The notes below the pieces were generated by a model. The model saw nothing but the letters and a program-made list of their open reading frames with translations, was not told the origin of the DNA and ran no database searches. The translations under genes and the position numbers were made by a program. This document shows, one piece after another, positions 33,100 through 42,220 of a stretch of DNA of 64,000 nucleotides. This stretch comes from Thermoproteota archaeon (GTDB taxonomy: Archaea; Korarchaeota; Korarchaeia; Korarchaeales; Korarchaeaceae): the NCBI GenBank assembly GCA_027491395.1, contig JAOZFI010000041.1:84378-148377 (forward strand). The letters run 5' to 3'. Positions within the stretch are counted from its first letter, which is position 1, and each line of letters starts with the position of its first letter.

Positions 33100-34197
33100 G
33101 TGCGTGGTGAACTGATCTCAGACAAAGGACTGGAAAAGATAGAGAGCCCAAGATACATCATTTTCGGTCCGAATGCTCTGGGAAGGACAGCTGAGATACT
33201 GCACAGCTTGGGTCTCATCGGGACGGCCGTGGTGGTCAGCGGATCCAGCGTGACGGCCAATGTGGCTAGGGACCTTATCGACATGTTGGAGGGCGACATG
33301 AAAGTTTACCACGTCGTAGCCCGTCAGGGAGGTATAGATGATGTCCTCGAGGTTATCAAGGAGGCGGAAGAGAGGAACACTGACTTCCTAATAGGGGTGG
33401 GAGGCGGTAAACCCCTAGATGTCACTAAGCTAGCTGCAGCTAAGCTCGGGGTCAGGTACGCCGTGGTCCCCACCTCAGCGAGTCACGACGGAATCGCATC
33501 GCCTGCGGTGAATTTCTCCCTGTCAAAGCAGGCTGAAACCAGATTCGGTGGGGTTAGAGGGATGGAAGCACCCACAGCGGTTATTGCCGACACCCGAGTG
33601 ATAAATAAAGCCCCACCTGAGACATTCAAATCCGGATTCGGCGACTTGGTGGCCAAGTTCACGGCCGTTAGGGATTGGGAGTTAGCTCATAAGCTGAAGG
33701 ATGAACCGTATAGCGAGTATGCCGCCTCGATGTCGCTGCTCAGTGCCAAGATAGCGACAGATCACGCCTCTGAGATAAAATCGGGATTGGAGGAGTCCAC
33801 TAGGATCTTGGTAAAGGCATTGATAGGCAGCGGCGTGGCCATAAGCATAGCCGGGAGCTCGAGGCCTGCCAGCGGTAGTGAGCACATGTTCAGCCACGCC
33901 TTAGATGCGATAGCTGTCGAGGAGGGCGTCAAACCCGCACCTCACGGGATACAGGTGGCCTTGGGAACGATAATGATGGCCTACCTCCAAGGTCAGGACT
34001 GGAAATGGATAAAGGAAAAGCTCAGAGAGGCAGGCGTACCAACAACAGCGGAGGAAGCTGGCTTAAGGCCCGATCTCGTGGTAAAGGCCCTGACAGTGGC
34101 TCACAAGATAAGGGACAGGTACACCATACTCGGGGTGACAGGGCTCACCCCAACCGCGGCCGAAAAGCTGGCTAGAGCAACTGGAGTAATACGATAA
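33100..34197 (+). CDS. egsA: sn-Glycerol-1-phosphate dehydrogenase
   Basis: 365 aa. It makes sn-glycerol-1-phosphate from dihydroxyacetone phosphate, setting archaeal lipid stereochemistry. Motifs: GGGKPLDVTKLAA (NAD(P) loop), PTSASHDGIASPAVNF (with the conserved Asp), AGSSRPASGSEHMFSHALD (zinc His), and PHGIQVALGTI (second His). The start GTG is leaderless from TATA 33070-33079. Its end overlaps the convergent membrane gene by 26 bases. With GGR and the Tes-like gene it is one of three lipid genes in this window. Confidence 0.95.
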   Translation: MRGELISDKGLEKIESPRYIIFGPNALGRTAEILHSLGLIGTAVVVSGSSVTANVARDLIDMLEGDMKVYHVVARQGGIDDVLEVIKEAEERNTDFLIGVGGGKPLDVTKLAAAKLGVRYAVVPTSASHDGIASPAVNFSLSKQAETRFGGVRGMEAPTAVIADTRVINKAPPETFKSGFGDLVAKFTAVRDWELAHKLKDEPYSEYAASMSLLSAKIATDHASEIKSGLEESTRILVKALIGSGVAISIAGSSRPASGSEHMFSHALDAIAVEEGVKPAPHGIQVALGTIMMAYLQGQDWKWIKEKLREAGVPTTAEEAGLRPDLVVKALTVAHKIRDRYTILGVTGLTPTAAEKLARATGVIR

Positions 34198-34849
34198 TGA
34201 TAGAGATCAGGACGCTTATCAGAATTATGGAACCCACGAAGGTCGAGGTGAACTTTAGCGAGTACTTGAGAGCATCCTCTCTATCCAGTCCGATGGTCAC
34301 GGCGTGCACTCTGTAGGAGAGGTAGGTGAACCAGCCGAGGGATGCTAGGGCCAATACCAAGGAGATTATCGGCGGGAAAGACACAAGATACGAGAATATC
34401 TCTGAAAATACGGTTAATAAAAGACCTCTCCAAGTGGAACCCTCGCATGAGATGACCCTGCCCGGTGATATCATCAGCACCAACGTATTGAGAACCCCCA
34501 CAATGGTGAGCGGAAGGGAGCAGAGGGCCATCAGGTAGTGGTATTTCCTGAGCCTCATCCTAGCCCTCCTAGCTACGGAGATCCCCGAGACGACTGAGGA
34601 TATCCCCCAGCTCACTGCCGTTATGACCCACATGTAGAGGAGCAGGAGCTGTTTCACATGGATGAACATCGCCACCCTCTCTGTCATGACAGAGGAAGAG
34701 CAGGTTATCCTCACTCCCAGCGTCGAGAGGGTCAAGGCATCCACAATCAAGAAGAGGAGGAGAGAGACGGTTGCCGGCAGTAAGCTGGCGTTTAATCCAA
34801 GATCCCTCAACTCATCCCTCTTGCCTAGCAGGAACCCGAGCAGATTCAT
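34172..34849 (-). CDS. YIP1-like multi-spanning membrane protein
   Basis: 225 aa with five hydrophobic segments (roughly residues 25-45, 68-88, 105-130, 150-175, 198-223). The overall pattern, with VSWGISSVVSGIS, LPLTIVGVLNTLVLM and a Pro-rich VSFPPIISLVLALASLGWFTYLSYRVHAVTIG, resembles archaeal YIP1-domain proteins. Role unknown. It begins with an ATGA overlap on ABCE1's stop, last gene of the iorAB-ABCE1 operon. Confidence 0.6.
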   Translation of the reverse strand: MNLLGFLLGKRDELRDLGLNASLLPATVSLLLFLIVDALTLSTLGVRITCSSSVMTERVAMFIHVKQLLLLYMWVITAVSWGISSVVSGISVARRARMRLRKYHYLMALCSLPLTIVGVLNTLVLMISPGRVISCEGSTWRGLLLTVFSEIFSYLVSFPPIISLVLALASLGWFTYLSYRVHAVTIGLDREDALKYSLKFTSTFVGSIILISVLISIIIVLLQLL

Positions 34850-36624
34850 GGGTAGTACCTCCCAGTTGCCCTCGCCAGTTGGTCCATCTTGGAGCCGGGT
34901 TTGTTGACTCTAGGTCTGCCTGTGTCGGGATCGCGCCTGAAGGTAACATCGACGTCCTTTAGGAACTCGTTAAGTCCTTCTCTGGAATCCATGGGCTTGC
35001 TAGCGTGACCTTCAACTCCAGGTTGTCCGGAGAAGACCATAATCCTATCAACCACTGCTTCTATTGTGAGGAGGTCATGCTCCACGACGATCACGGCCTT
35101 ATTCTCTCCCTGAATCCTCCTCCTGATAGCCTTCGCTGCCGCGAACCTAGCTTCTACATCTAAGAACGCGCTGGGCTCGTCTATCAGGTAGATATCGGCC
35201 TCTCTACCCAAGCAAACTGCGATGGCGACCTTCTGAAGCTCTCCACCGCTGAGCTCATCCAGGTACCTGTCCAGCAGCCTCTCTATTCCCAGCCTCCTGA
35301 CCACCTCCGCTCTGAAGTATGGGCTTGAGTAGCTAGATCCAGCCACCTTGCGTAGGAGGGACTCCACGGTGCCCTCATACGTGGGTTTCACGTGCTGAGG
35401 CTTGTAAGAGACCTTTATGCCCTCGGTCATTACGGTACCCTGATCAGGACTGAGCTCACCCGCTAACATCCTCACGAAGGTGGTCTTCCCTATTCCATTG
35501 GGGCCAACCGCCACGACCACCTCTCCGGCGTAGACTTCGCCCTCCTCAACATGGAGGCTGAACCCATTCAATCTCTTCTCCAAACTGGTGTACACTACAA
35601 CGGGGTTCTCTGAAATCTCAGGGCTGCCCACCCTAGGCAAGAAGGAGATGGGCTCTTCCCTGAATCTGACGTTGTCATCCGGGAGGTATCCGTCCAGGAA
35701 GATGTTTATTCCCTCCCTAGTGGAGTGGGGATGACTGACCACCCCGTAAACCCCGGGTTCCCCGTAAAGTATGTGAACGTAGTCGCTGAGGTAATCCAGC
35801 ACTGCTAGGTCATGCTCCACCAGCATAATGGATTTACCGTCCTCTTGGAGCCTCCTTATCAGCTTAGCGGCCCTCATCCTCTGATAAACATCCAAGTAGT
35901 TAGTCGGCTCGTCCAGCACGTAGACATCAGCATCCCTCACGTAGGCCGCCGCTAAAGCTAGTCTCTGGAGCTCACCACCGCTCAGCTCCCCTACTCTCCT
36001 ATCCTTGAGCTTACCCAATCCTAGAAAGTCCATTGCTTCATCTAGGACCCCCCTTTCATCCACCTTCTCGAGGACTTCGATGACCCGCCCCTTCACGACT
36101 TGAGGTATCTTATCTATCCTCTCGGGCTTGTTCACGACCCTTATCTGACCATCAGCGAGTCTCTTCAGATAATCTTGGAGTTCAGAACCCCTGAAATGCC
36201 TTATCACCTCATCCCAATCCGGTTCATCGTCCACCCTGCCTAGGTTGGGCTTTATCCTGCCCGACAGAATGGATATGGAGGTGGTCTTGCCCACCCCGTT
36301 CGGACCCACAAGACCCACGATCCTGCCGGGCCTCACTATAGGTAGCCTGAAGAGGGTGAACCCATTCACCCCGTACCTGTGTACCTCCTCACCCTCCACT
36401 GGGGCAGGTAGGTTAACGACAGAGATGGCAGAGAACGGGCACTTCTTGACGCATATTCCACATCCCGTGCACAGCTCCTCATCTATGACTAGGAGATCAT
36501 CCTCCAACCTGATGGTCTCCTCGACGCCCATTCTGACCTCTGGACAGTACTTTATGCACTCCAAGCCGCACTTGCGCGGGTTACACCTGTCCCTATCTAC
36601 TACAGCTATCCTCCTAGCGGGCAA
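34846..36624 (-). CDS. ABCE1 ribosome-recycling ATPase (RNase L inhibitor homologue)
   Basis: 592 aa. The N-terminal Fe-S domain contains two [4Fe-4S] sites (CNPRKCGLECIKYCP and CTGCGICVKKCPFSAISV). Two ABC domains follow with GPNGVGKTTS and GPNGIGKTTF Walker A motifs and LSGGELQRLALA and LSGGELQKVAIA signatures. It splits 70S ribosomes after termination. It lies 4 bases after iorB, so it is co-transcribed with a ferredoxin oxidoreductase, which is unusual. All key residues are present. Confidence 0.97.
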   Translation of the reverse strand: MPARRIAVVDRDRCNPRKCGLECIKYCPEVRMGVEETIRLEDDLLVIDEELCTGCGICVKKCPFSAISVVNLPAPVEGEEVHRYGVNGFTLFRLPIVRPGRIVGLVGPNGVGKTTSISILSGRIKPNLGRVDDEPDWDEVIRHFRGSELQDYLKRLADGQIRVVNKPERIDKIPQVVKGRVIEVLEKVDERGVLDEAMDFLGLGKLKDRRVGELSGGELQRLALAAAYVRDADVYVLDEPTNYLDVYQRMRAAKLIRRLQEDGKSIMLVEHDLAVLDYLSDYVHILYGEPGVYGVVSHPHSTREGINIFLDGYLPDDNVRFREEPISFLPRVGSPEISENPVVVYTSLEKRLNGFSLHVEEGEVYAGEVVVAVGPNGIGKTTFVRMLAGELSPDQGTVMTEGIKVSYKPQHVKPTYEGTVESLLRKVAGSSYSSPYFRAEVVRRLGIERLLDRYLDELSGGELQKVAIAVCLGREADIYLIDEPSAFLDVEARFAAAKAIRRRIQGENKAVIVVEHDLLTIEAVVDRIMVFSGQPGVEGHASKPMDSREGLNEFLKDVDVTFRRDPDTGRPRVNKPGSKMDQLARATGRYYP

Positions 36625-36628
36625 AAAA

Positions 36629-37237
36629 TCACCTCGGGGGGGATACAGATTCCCTCCCGAGGTCGAAGGCTCTCAAATTTAAATCCCTATATCTGGAGGG
36701 AGAGACCTCCTCCAAGGCTTCCCTGAGGACCCCTTCTGGGAAGGGCAGCACTCCGGTGGCCTGAGCGGCTCCGAGCATCACGGTATTCGCGACTATGTAA
36801 TCACCAGCCTTCTTCGCTATATCGTATGCATTCAGCACCATTATCTGCTTGGGATTGAGTCTCCTCATGAGCTCCAAGATCTCATCGAAGCTGGGTATGG
36901 GAAACCTCTCCAAGTACGCCCCCACAGGGGGGATCACGTGGTTATTCATGACCACCGTGGTCCTTTCCGAGATGTATGGTGCTTGCCTGAGCCCCTCGAG
37001 CGGTTCCAAGGCTATCAGCAGGTCGAGCGTTCCCTCAAGTATGAGGGGGCTGGATACGTCACTTCCAATCCTTAACTCGGTTCTTATAGATCCGTACCTC
37101 TGGGAGAGGCCGTGGACCTCGCTCTGGGCGAAGTTAAGACCTAGCTTGAGCGCGGCCCTAGCTATCACGTTGGTGGTGAACAGGATGCCTTGCCCACCGA
37201 CCCCAGCGACTATCACGTTTAACTCGCGCACGCTCAT
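36629..37237 (-). CDS. iorB: Indolepyruvate ferredoxin oxidoreductase, beta subunit
   Basis: 202 aa gamma-type domain of 2-oxoacid oxidoreductases. GVGGQGILFTTNVIARAALKLGLNFAQSEVHGLSQRYGS is typical; APYISERTTVVMNNHVIPPV and NTVMLGAAQATGVLPF follow. It pairs with iorA, five bases upstream, to oxidise aryl pyruvates from aromatic amino acids to aryl-acetyl-CoA, reducing ferredoxin. Start ATG 37237. Confidence 0.93.
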   Translation of the reverse strand: MSVRELNVIVAGVGGQGILFTTNVIARAALKLGLNFAQSEVHGLSQRYGSIRTELRIGSDVSSPLILEGTLDLLIALEPLEGLRQAPYISERTTVVMNNHVIPPVGAYLERFPIPSFDEILELMRRLNPKQIMVLNAYDIAKKAGDYIVANTVMLGAAQATGVLPFPEGVLREALEEVSPSRYRDLNLRAFDLGRESVSPPR

Positions 37238-37241
37238 ACTC

Positions 37242-39137
37242 TCACACCCCTATCTTCTGCTCCCTCCAATTGAGTGATCCCTCCTGAGGTTCGAAAGCTC
37301 CGTACGGGCAGACGGGAACGCAGGCTCCGCAGCCGAAACACACTGTTGGATCTATTTCTACCAGAGAGCCAGTGTCAACGAAGGCCGGGCAGGCGAAGGT
37401 GTTTATGCAGACCCTGCAGTAAGTGCACTTGTCGGGGTTCACCCTATACGGGACTATCTTCTGCCCCTGTCTCCTGAGCCTAGCCACTGTAAGTAGGGCG
37501 CACTCCCTCTTAGTTATCACCACAGAGACGCCATCATGCTTCAGGGCATCCCTTATCGCCTTTTCAGTGGCAGCATGATCGTAGGGATCTACTACTTTGA
37601 CGTAATCGACGCCTATGGATCGAACGATCTTCTCTATATCTATGGCGGGGGCCTCATCACCCACCGCATTAACCTCCGTACCCGGGTGAGGCTGGTGGCC
37701 TGTCATGGCCGTTATCCTGTTGTCCATTATCACCACGGTCATTTTCCTCTTATTGTGGACCGCATTTATCAGCGCCGGTATGCCGGCATGGAAGAAGGTG
37801 GAATCACCTATCAGCGCGACCACGTCCTGATCTGTGGCTACATCTATCCCATTAGCCAAACCTATGGAAGAGCCCATCGCGTGAGTGACATGTTCCACTC
37901 TAAACGGCTTCTGGAAAAGCAGGGCGTAGCAACCTATATCGCCCATGAACGCGGCCCTACCCGCGGCCCTTCTGAGGGCGTACCCCGTAGACCTGTGGGG
38001 GCATGCAGGGCACAGGACTGGAGGCCTCGGAGGGACTTTCTTAAGTATTTCTGAGCTTCTCCTATCTATTTCAGCGAAGTTAACGGGAAGAACGACTCCT
38101 AATGCCTTCGACAGTCCCTCTAACACGGTTCTCATGGTGTACTCTCCGACCCTAGGCATGTGGCCGGTCAACTTACCTAGGACCTCGACCTCAGGCGCGT
38201 AGTCCTTGGCTATGGCCTTCACCCTCATTTCTAGGTAAGGATCCAGCTCCTCCACTATCAGCACGGTGTTCACGGAGGAGAGGAACTCTCCTATGTCCTT
38301 CTCGGGGAGTGGGAAAGTCATTCCCAGCTTCAGGATCTTGGCGTTCACGTTAACGAGCTTCAGCGCCTCCTTAGCATGGGCGTAGGCGACACCCGAGGTT
38401 ATGACCCCGAACTCCGCATCGGAAGCTCCCTCTACTTTAGCATAGGAGGGTGCTACATCCAAGGATATCTCCTTGAGCTTACCCAAAAGCTCCGCGTGAT
38501 GCTTCCTAGCTATGGCGCCCACTTGGAGGTACCTATCGGGCTCTGGAGGAACAAACTTGCCCTTGGAGAAGCCAGCCGTTATCTCTCCTAAGCGAACGGG
38601 ACCTCTCTGATGGCTGATCCTAGTCGTCGTCCTCACCATTACGGGTATCTTGTACTTGCTGGACAGCTCGAAGGCTTCCTTTGTTAAGTCCTTGGCTTCC
38701 TGAGGGTTGGATGGCTCCAACATAGGCAATCCAACTGACTCGCTGTAATGCCTGTTGTCCTGCTCGTTCTGACTACTGTGAGCATGGGGGTCGTCCGCTG
38801 ATACTATGACCATGGCGCCGGTCACTCCCGCGTAAGCTAGGGTGAAGATAGCATCGGAGGCAACGTTGAAGCCCACGTGCTTCATCATGGTCAGGGCCTT
38901 GAGACCAGACCACGCCGCCCCCATCGCAACCTCCGTGGCGACCTTCTCGTTGGCCGACCACTCGAAGTATATGCCTACGCGCTTGGCTACTTTGGCTAGG
39001 GCCTCACCTATCTCCGTGCTTGGTGTACCAGGATAGGCCGCGGCGACGTTCAGGCCTGCCTCCAAGGCCCCTCTTGCGACGGCTTCGTTTCCGAGTAGCA
39101 CCTCTAGGGTGTTGGCTGGGGCGAGCAGATCTCCCAT
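37242..39137 (-). CDS. iorA: Indolepyruvate ferredoxin oxidoreductase, alpha subunit
   Basis: 631 aa. The N-terminal transketolase-type region has LGNEAVARGALEAGLNVAAAYPGTPSTEI; the TPP motif is GDIGCYALLFQ... GDSTFFHAGIPALINAVHNKRKMTVVIMDN. The C-terminus ends in a two-cluster ferredoxin domain with CTYCRVCINTFACPAF and CFGCGACVPVCPYGAF; the first set has a non-standard spacing. First gene of the operon; a TATA-like run at 39170-39178 is about 37 bases upstream. Confidence 0.95.
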   Translation of the reverse strand: MGDLLAPANTLEVLLGNEAVARGALEAGLNVAAAYPGTPSTEIGEALAKVAKRVGIYFEWSANEKVATEVAMGAAWSGLKALTMMKHVGFNVASDAIFTLAYAGVTGAMVIVSADDPHAHSSQNEQDNRHYSESVGLPMLEPSNPQEAKDLTKEAFELSSKYKIPVMVRTTTRISHQRGPVRLGEITAGFSKGKFVPPEPDRYLQVGAIARKHHAELLGKLKEISLDVAPSYAKVEGASDAEFGVITSGVAYAHAKEALKLVNVNAKILKLGMTFPLPEKDIGEFLSSVNTVLIVEELDPYLEMRVKAIAKDYAPEVEVLGKLTGHMPRVGEYTMRTVLEGLSKALGVVLPVNFAEIDRRSSEILKKVPPRPPVLCPACPHRSTGYALRRAAGRAAFMGDIGCYALLFQKPFRVEHVTHAMGSSIGLANGIDVATDQDVVALIGDSTFFHAGIPALINAVHNKRKMTVVIMDNRITAMTGHQPHPGTEVNAVGDEAPAIDIEKIVRSIGVDYVKVVDPYDHAATEKAIRDALKHDGVSVVITKRECALLTVARLRRQGQKIVPYRVNPDKCTYCRVCINTFACPAFVDTGSLVEIDPTVCFGCGACVPVCPYGAFEPQEGSLNWREQKIGV

Positions 39138-39288
39138 AAAAGCAACCCCATGCAGTAGGCGCTGAGGTAACTTATAATTGTGCGAATAGCCTCACACATC
39201 AGAGTCGAAGTGAATATAACGCCGGAATATAATCAAACAGACGATAATCTTGTGGAATATAGGAAAATTCTTTACTCAATCCAGCCTT

Positions 39289-40608
39289 TTAAGAGGTTGA
39301 AAATAGTGACCATCTTACCAGCGAGTCGGCCGATCTCAGCGCACGGCATGGGGTGGGGTAAGCGGGTATGCCCTTCCTCCTCAAGGAGAGGACCGCCTCC
39401 AAGGCCTTCTTTCCACCCATTATCACCGGTATTATCGGCTTATCATAAAGATCCCAGAGGTCGTATATCATACTAGCGAACCTCATGGGATCAGAGAGAG
39501 CGGTCTCACAATGCAGGGCAATGACACCATCCACATCCCTCCTAGACATAAGCACATCCAGCACGCCCCTGTAAACATCGGTCCCAGCTCTACCTGTTAT
39601 GTCGACAGGATTGGTGGAAAAATTCCCACCTTCCGGTACGAACTGCCTCATCTCCTCAATCAGATCATTGCCGGGCTCGGGTAAGTCAAGAATGGAATCA
39701 GAAGACATCCCCTTAAGGAGCTTTCCCGCTCCCCCGCTGTTGGTCACGGCGATGAAGGATCTCCCTTTTATCCTCTTACCGGAAAGCGCCAGGGCCATGT
39801 CCAAGGCTGTGATCACATCATCAGTTATCGGTAGATTACCCTGAAGTCCCTTTAACTCCTCTTTCACCTGATCTGAAGCCGTGAGGATAACCAAGGGCTT
39901 CCTTCGGGCTACCTCTTCGACTGCGGCCTTCAATGAACCTCTATCCTTAACGCTCTCGGCATGCAGCACCAAGGACCTGGTGCTCCTATCTTCGGCTAGA
40001 TAACTCAGAACTTCACTCTCGCTGACATCCAGCTTGTCGCCCAGCCCTATCACCGCTGAGAGTCCGACACCTTGGACAGTGGCTAGGCCCATGAGTGCCA
40101 TTCCTAAGGTACGGGACTCCGTGACGAGGCCAACTCCTCCCTCAAGCACCTCCATGGGACCTAGTGTGGCGTTAAGTCGGCTCTTGATGTGGAATATGCC
40201 CATAGAGGACGGGCCCAAGATCCTTATCCCGTGTTTCTGTGCTGACTCGTATATGTCGTAGGAGGAGGGGTCACCTCTCTTCCCAGAAATGACTACGGCT
40301 ACCTTAACGCCCTTGGCGCCGAGCTCCCCCATGATCTTCGGGATCCTCTCAACGGGCGACACCAAAATTGCGAGATCTATGTCCTCCGTCACATCCAGAA
40401 CCGTCTTATAGCATCTGATATCGTGTATCTCTGCGTACTTGGGATTCACAGGGAATATGGGCCCAGGGAAACCGTACTTAACCAAGTTGGTGAGGACCTC
40501 GTAACCCATCTTGCCGGGAGTCTTGGACACGCCGATAACCGCAATGGATCTGGGCTCAAAGAGGGTTCTCAGTGTATCTTCCTCCACGAAGGAAATCACC
40601 TCCCTCAA
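39289..40608 (-). CDS. ADP-forming acyl-CoA synthetase alpha-like protein without the catalytic His
   Basis: 439 aa with the CoA-binding domain (LFEPRSIAVIGVSKTPGKMGYEVL...FPVNPKYAEIHDIRCYKTV) and succinyl-CoA-ligase-like domains (VGLVTESRTLGMALMGLATVQGVGLSAVIGLGDKLDVSESE). True ACD alpha subunits have a KxGRTxxGAxAAxSHTGS segment whose His is phosphorylated; here the aligned stretch (about residues 237-260) reads KPLVILTASDQVKEELKG with no His or SHTG. There is no ATP-grasp beta subunit nearby. It may be a regulatory or CoA-binding relative. Its start overlaps the PUA gene by 4 bases. Confidence 0.75.
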   Translation of the reverse strand: MREVISFVEEDTLRTLFEPRSIAVIGVSKTPGKMGYEVLTNLVKYGFPGPIFPVNPKYAEIHDIRCYKTVLDVTEDIDLAILVSPVERIPKIMGELGAKGVKVAVVISGKRGDPSSYDIYESAQKHGIRILGPSSMGIFHIKSRLNATLGPMEVLEGGVGLVTESRTLGMALMGLATVQGVGLSAVIGLGDKLDVSESEVLSYLAEDRSTRSLVLHAESVKDRGSLKAAVEEVARRKPLVILTASDQVKEELKGLQGNLPITDDVITALDMALALSGKRIKGRSFIAVTNSGGAGKLLKGMSSDSILDLPEPGNDLIEEMRQFVPEGGNFSTNPVDITGRAGTDVYRGVLDVLMSRRDVDGVIALHCETALSDPMRFASMIYDLWDLYDKPIIPVIMGGKKALEAVLSLRRKGIPAYPTPCRALRSADSLVRWSLFSTS

Positions 40609-41129
40609 CCTGACTCAGCGGCAACTGCCCTCCAGATCGCATCTCCGGCGTGATGCAGATTCTTCACGGATCTTCCCCTCTCCTTTATCTGATCCGGCGG
40701 TCTGAGAGCCCTGCCTATGGCTATGGTTGCCCCTAACCTCTCGTCGACCACGACTACCAAGTCTCCCTCGTCGAAGTTCCCCATGACCTCCTTGATGCCC
40801 GGTCCCATGACGTGGGCTCCGCTGGCTATCGGTTTAACCGCCCCCAAGTCCACTACCACCTTAGGTAGATCGAGACCGAACTTCTCGACGGCCGTAAGGA
40901 AGGGTATGAGGTCATTATCCTCAGTGGGGAGCTCAACGAGCACGGGTTCCCCCTCATAGTAATAGACCTTGGCCATCTTCCCCTTCCATGGAACCTCGAG
41001 CACTTGGAGGGAGATCTTCCTTTTACTGAAGACGTTGCTCATGCTCCTTATCTCCTTGACCGCCCTGTCTATGATGGTCTTACTCTGCTTTACCGTAATC
41101 GCGTATTTCCTCCCCGGAATTGCCCTCAC
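40605..41129 (-). CDS. PUA-domain RNA-binding protein (MCT-1/Tma20-like)
   Basis: 174 aa. An N-terminal alpha/beta region is followed by a PUA domain from about residue 90: KVVVDLGAVKPIASGAHVMGPGIKEVMGNFDEGDLVVVVDE, which carries the G-A-x-VM-x-PG signature of MCT-1/Tma20-like archaeal proteins. Such proteins bind tRNA or rRNA and may aid initiation or recycling. It begins just 19 bases after tRNA-Asp in the same direction and is coupled to the ACD-like gene. Confidence 0.82.
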   Translation of the reverse strand: MRAIPGRKYAITVKQSKTIIDRAVKEIRSMSNVFSKRKISLQVLEVPWKGKMAKVYYYEGEPVLVELPTEDNDLIPFLTAVEKFGLDLPKVVVDLGAVKPIASGAHVMGPGIKEVMGNFDEGDLVVVVDERLGATIAIGRALRPPDQIKERGRSVKNLHHAGDAIWRAVAAESG

Positions 41130-41148
41130 CTTTGCGAATATAGTGAAA

Positions 41149-41225
41149 TGGCGCCCGGGCCGGGATTTGAACCCGGGTCTGGGGCTCGACAGGCCCCTAT
41201 GCTAACCGGGCTACACCACCCGGGC
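41149..41225 (-). tRNA. tRNA-Asp (anticodon GTC), CCA encoded
   Basis: The minus strand folds into a cloverleaf: acceptor GCCCGGG with CCCGGGC, long D arm, anticodon arm GGGGC-CTGTCGA-GCCCC giving GTC, and T arm CCGGG-TTCAAAT-CCCGG. Discriminator G is followed by an encoded CCA (41149-41151), unlike the tRNA-Arg here. A TATA-like element lies at 41251-41259, about 30 bases upstream. The PUA gene starts 19 bases downstream, so co-transcription is likely. Confidence 0.94.
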
Positions 41226-41261
41226 ACCGGAGTAGTGGAGGCAACCATCATTATAAATATT

Positions 41262-42104
41262 TCACCGTTTCCGCCTCAGGCGCTCGTAGACCAGCTTCAT
41301 CTTCAGGGCATCCCTCTCTAACAAGGGGGACTCAGAGATCACCAGCCACCGGACATCTTTTTCCACCATGAGCTGAGCTAAGGGCTCGAACTCGGGACCA
41401 TAGCCGGAGCCCAGTTCGTGGTGCATCCTCTCCCCGTAACCCGACTTAGTGGGCTCCACCTCGGTGAAATGCACGACGAGACCGTCTAATGTGCCCAACC
41501 TGCCCTCTATCTCATCTAAGATCTTCTCGTAGTCTTTCCTGCCCTTGATCACGCCTCCATCCCTCACGTGTATATGGGCGAAGTCCACAGTCGGCACGAC
41601 ACTATCAACACTCTCGGCCATGGTGAGCACGTCGTCTAGGGAACCTAGTTGCGAGGGCTTCCCCGTGGTCTCCGGGCCGAGCTCTACTTGGAGTCCTCTG
41701 CCCTTTATCACGCTGTTGAGACGCTCCAAAGCATTTATTGCCATCTTCAAGGCCTCATCTCTCCCGAACTTACCGTAGTATCCTGGGTGGAATGTGATGT
41801 GCCTCGCGCCCATTCTATGGGCAGCCACGGCCGCGGATAAGATTCTCTCAATGCTTGCTTCCCTCTTTTTGGGATCCTCGGATGCCAAATTTATGGCATA
41901 GGGTGCGTGAAGTGAGAGCATTACGCCGTTCTCCTCTGACTGCTCCCTTATCCATTTAAGCAGTTCTTTGTTCTTCGGAACTGACCTGACGGCTTGGTAT
42001 TCCATCCCGTCTAGCCCTAGGCTCCTCAGATATGTGAATGCCTCCTCCTTAGGGGCATCCAATGGGTAACCAGCTGGCCCAAACCGAGTTCTATCGATGT
42101 CCAT
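41262..42104 (-). CDS. nfo: Endonuclease IV-type AP endonuclease
   Basis: 280 aa TIM barrel. It cleaves DNA at abasic sites. Nfo motifs with zinc ligands are visible: GVMLSLHAPYAINLAS, ARHITFHPGYYG, LQVELGPETTGKPSQLGSLDDVL, VVPTVDFAHIHVRDGG, LDGLVVHFTEV, and WLVISESP at the end. Start ATG 42104 is preceded by GAGGAAGGG. All ligands of the trinuclear site appear present. Confidence 0.92.
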   Translation of the reverse strand: MDIDRTRFGPAGYPLDAPKEEAFTYLRSLGLDGMEYQAVRSVPKNKELLKWIREQSEENGVMLSLHAPYAINLASEDPKKREASIERILSAAVAAHRMGARHITFHPGYYGKFGRDEALKMAINALERLNSVIKGRGLQVELGPETTGKPSQLGSLDDVLTMAESVDSVVPTVDFAHIHVRDGGVIKGRKDYEKILDEIEGRLGTLDGLVVHFTEVEPTKSGYGERMHHELGSGYGPEFEPLAQLMVEKDVRWLVISESPLLERDALKMKLVYERLRRKR

Positions 42105-42190
42105 CCCTTCCTCGATCTCCCATGTAAGACATTATCCTTACGCCTCCCTCTCCTCCTTTTACTGTTAAAAGTCTTGATATAAGGTGGAAG

Positions 42191-42200
42191 GGTTATATAC
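42191..42200 (+). promoter_or_regulatory. TATA element ahead of a structured RNA
   Basis: GGTTATATAC is centred 26 bases upstream of the first base of the closing stem at 42221. No coding start fits this distance, which is why I take it as the promoter of the RNA (or of a long structured leader). Confidence 0.6.
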
Positions 42201-42220
42201 CCCTTCCGGTTCTATATGAT

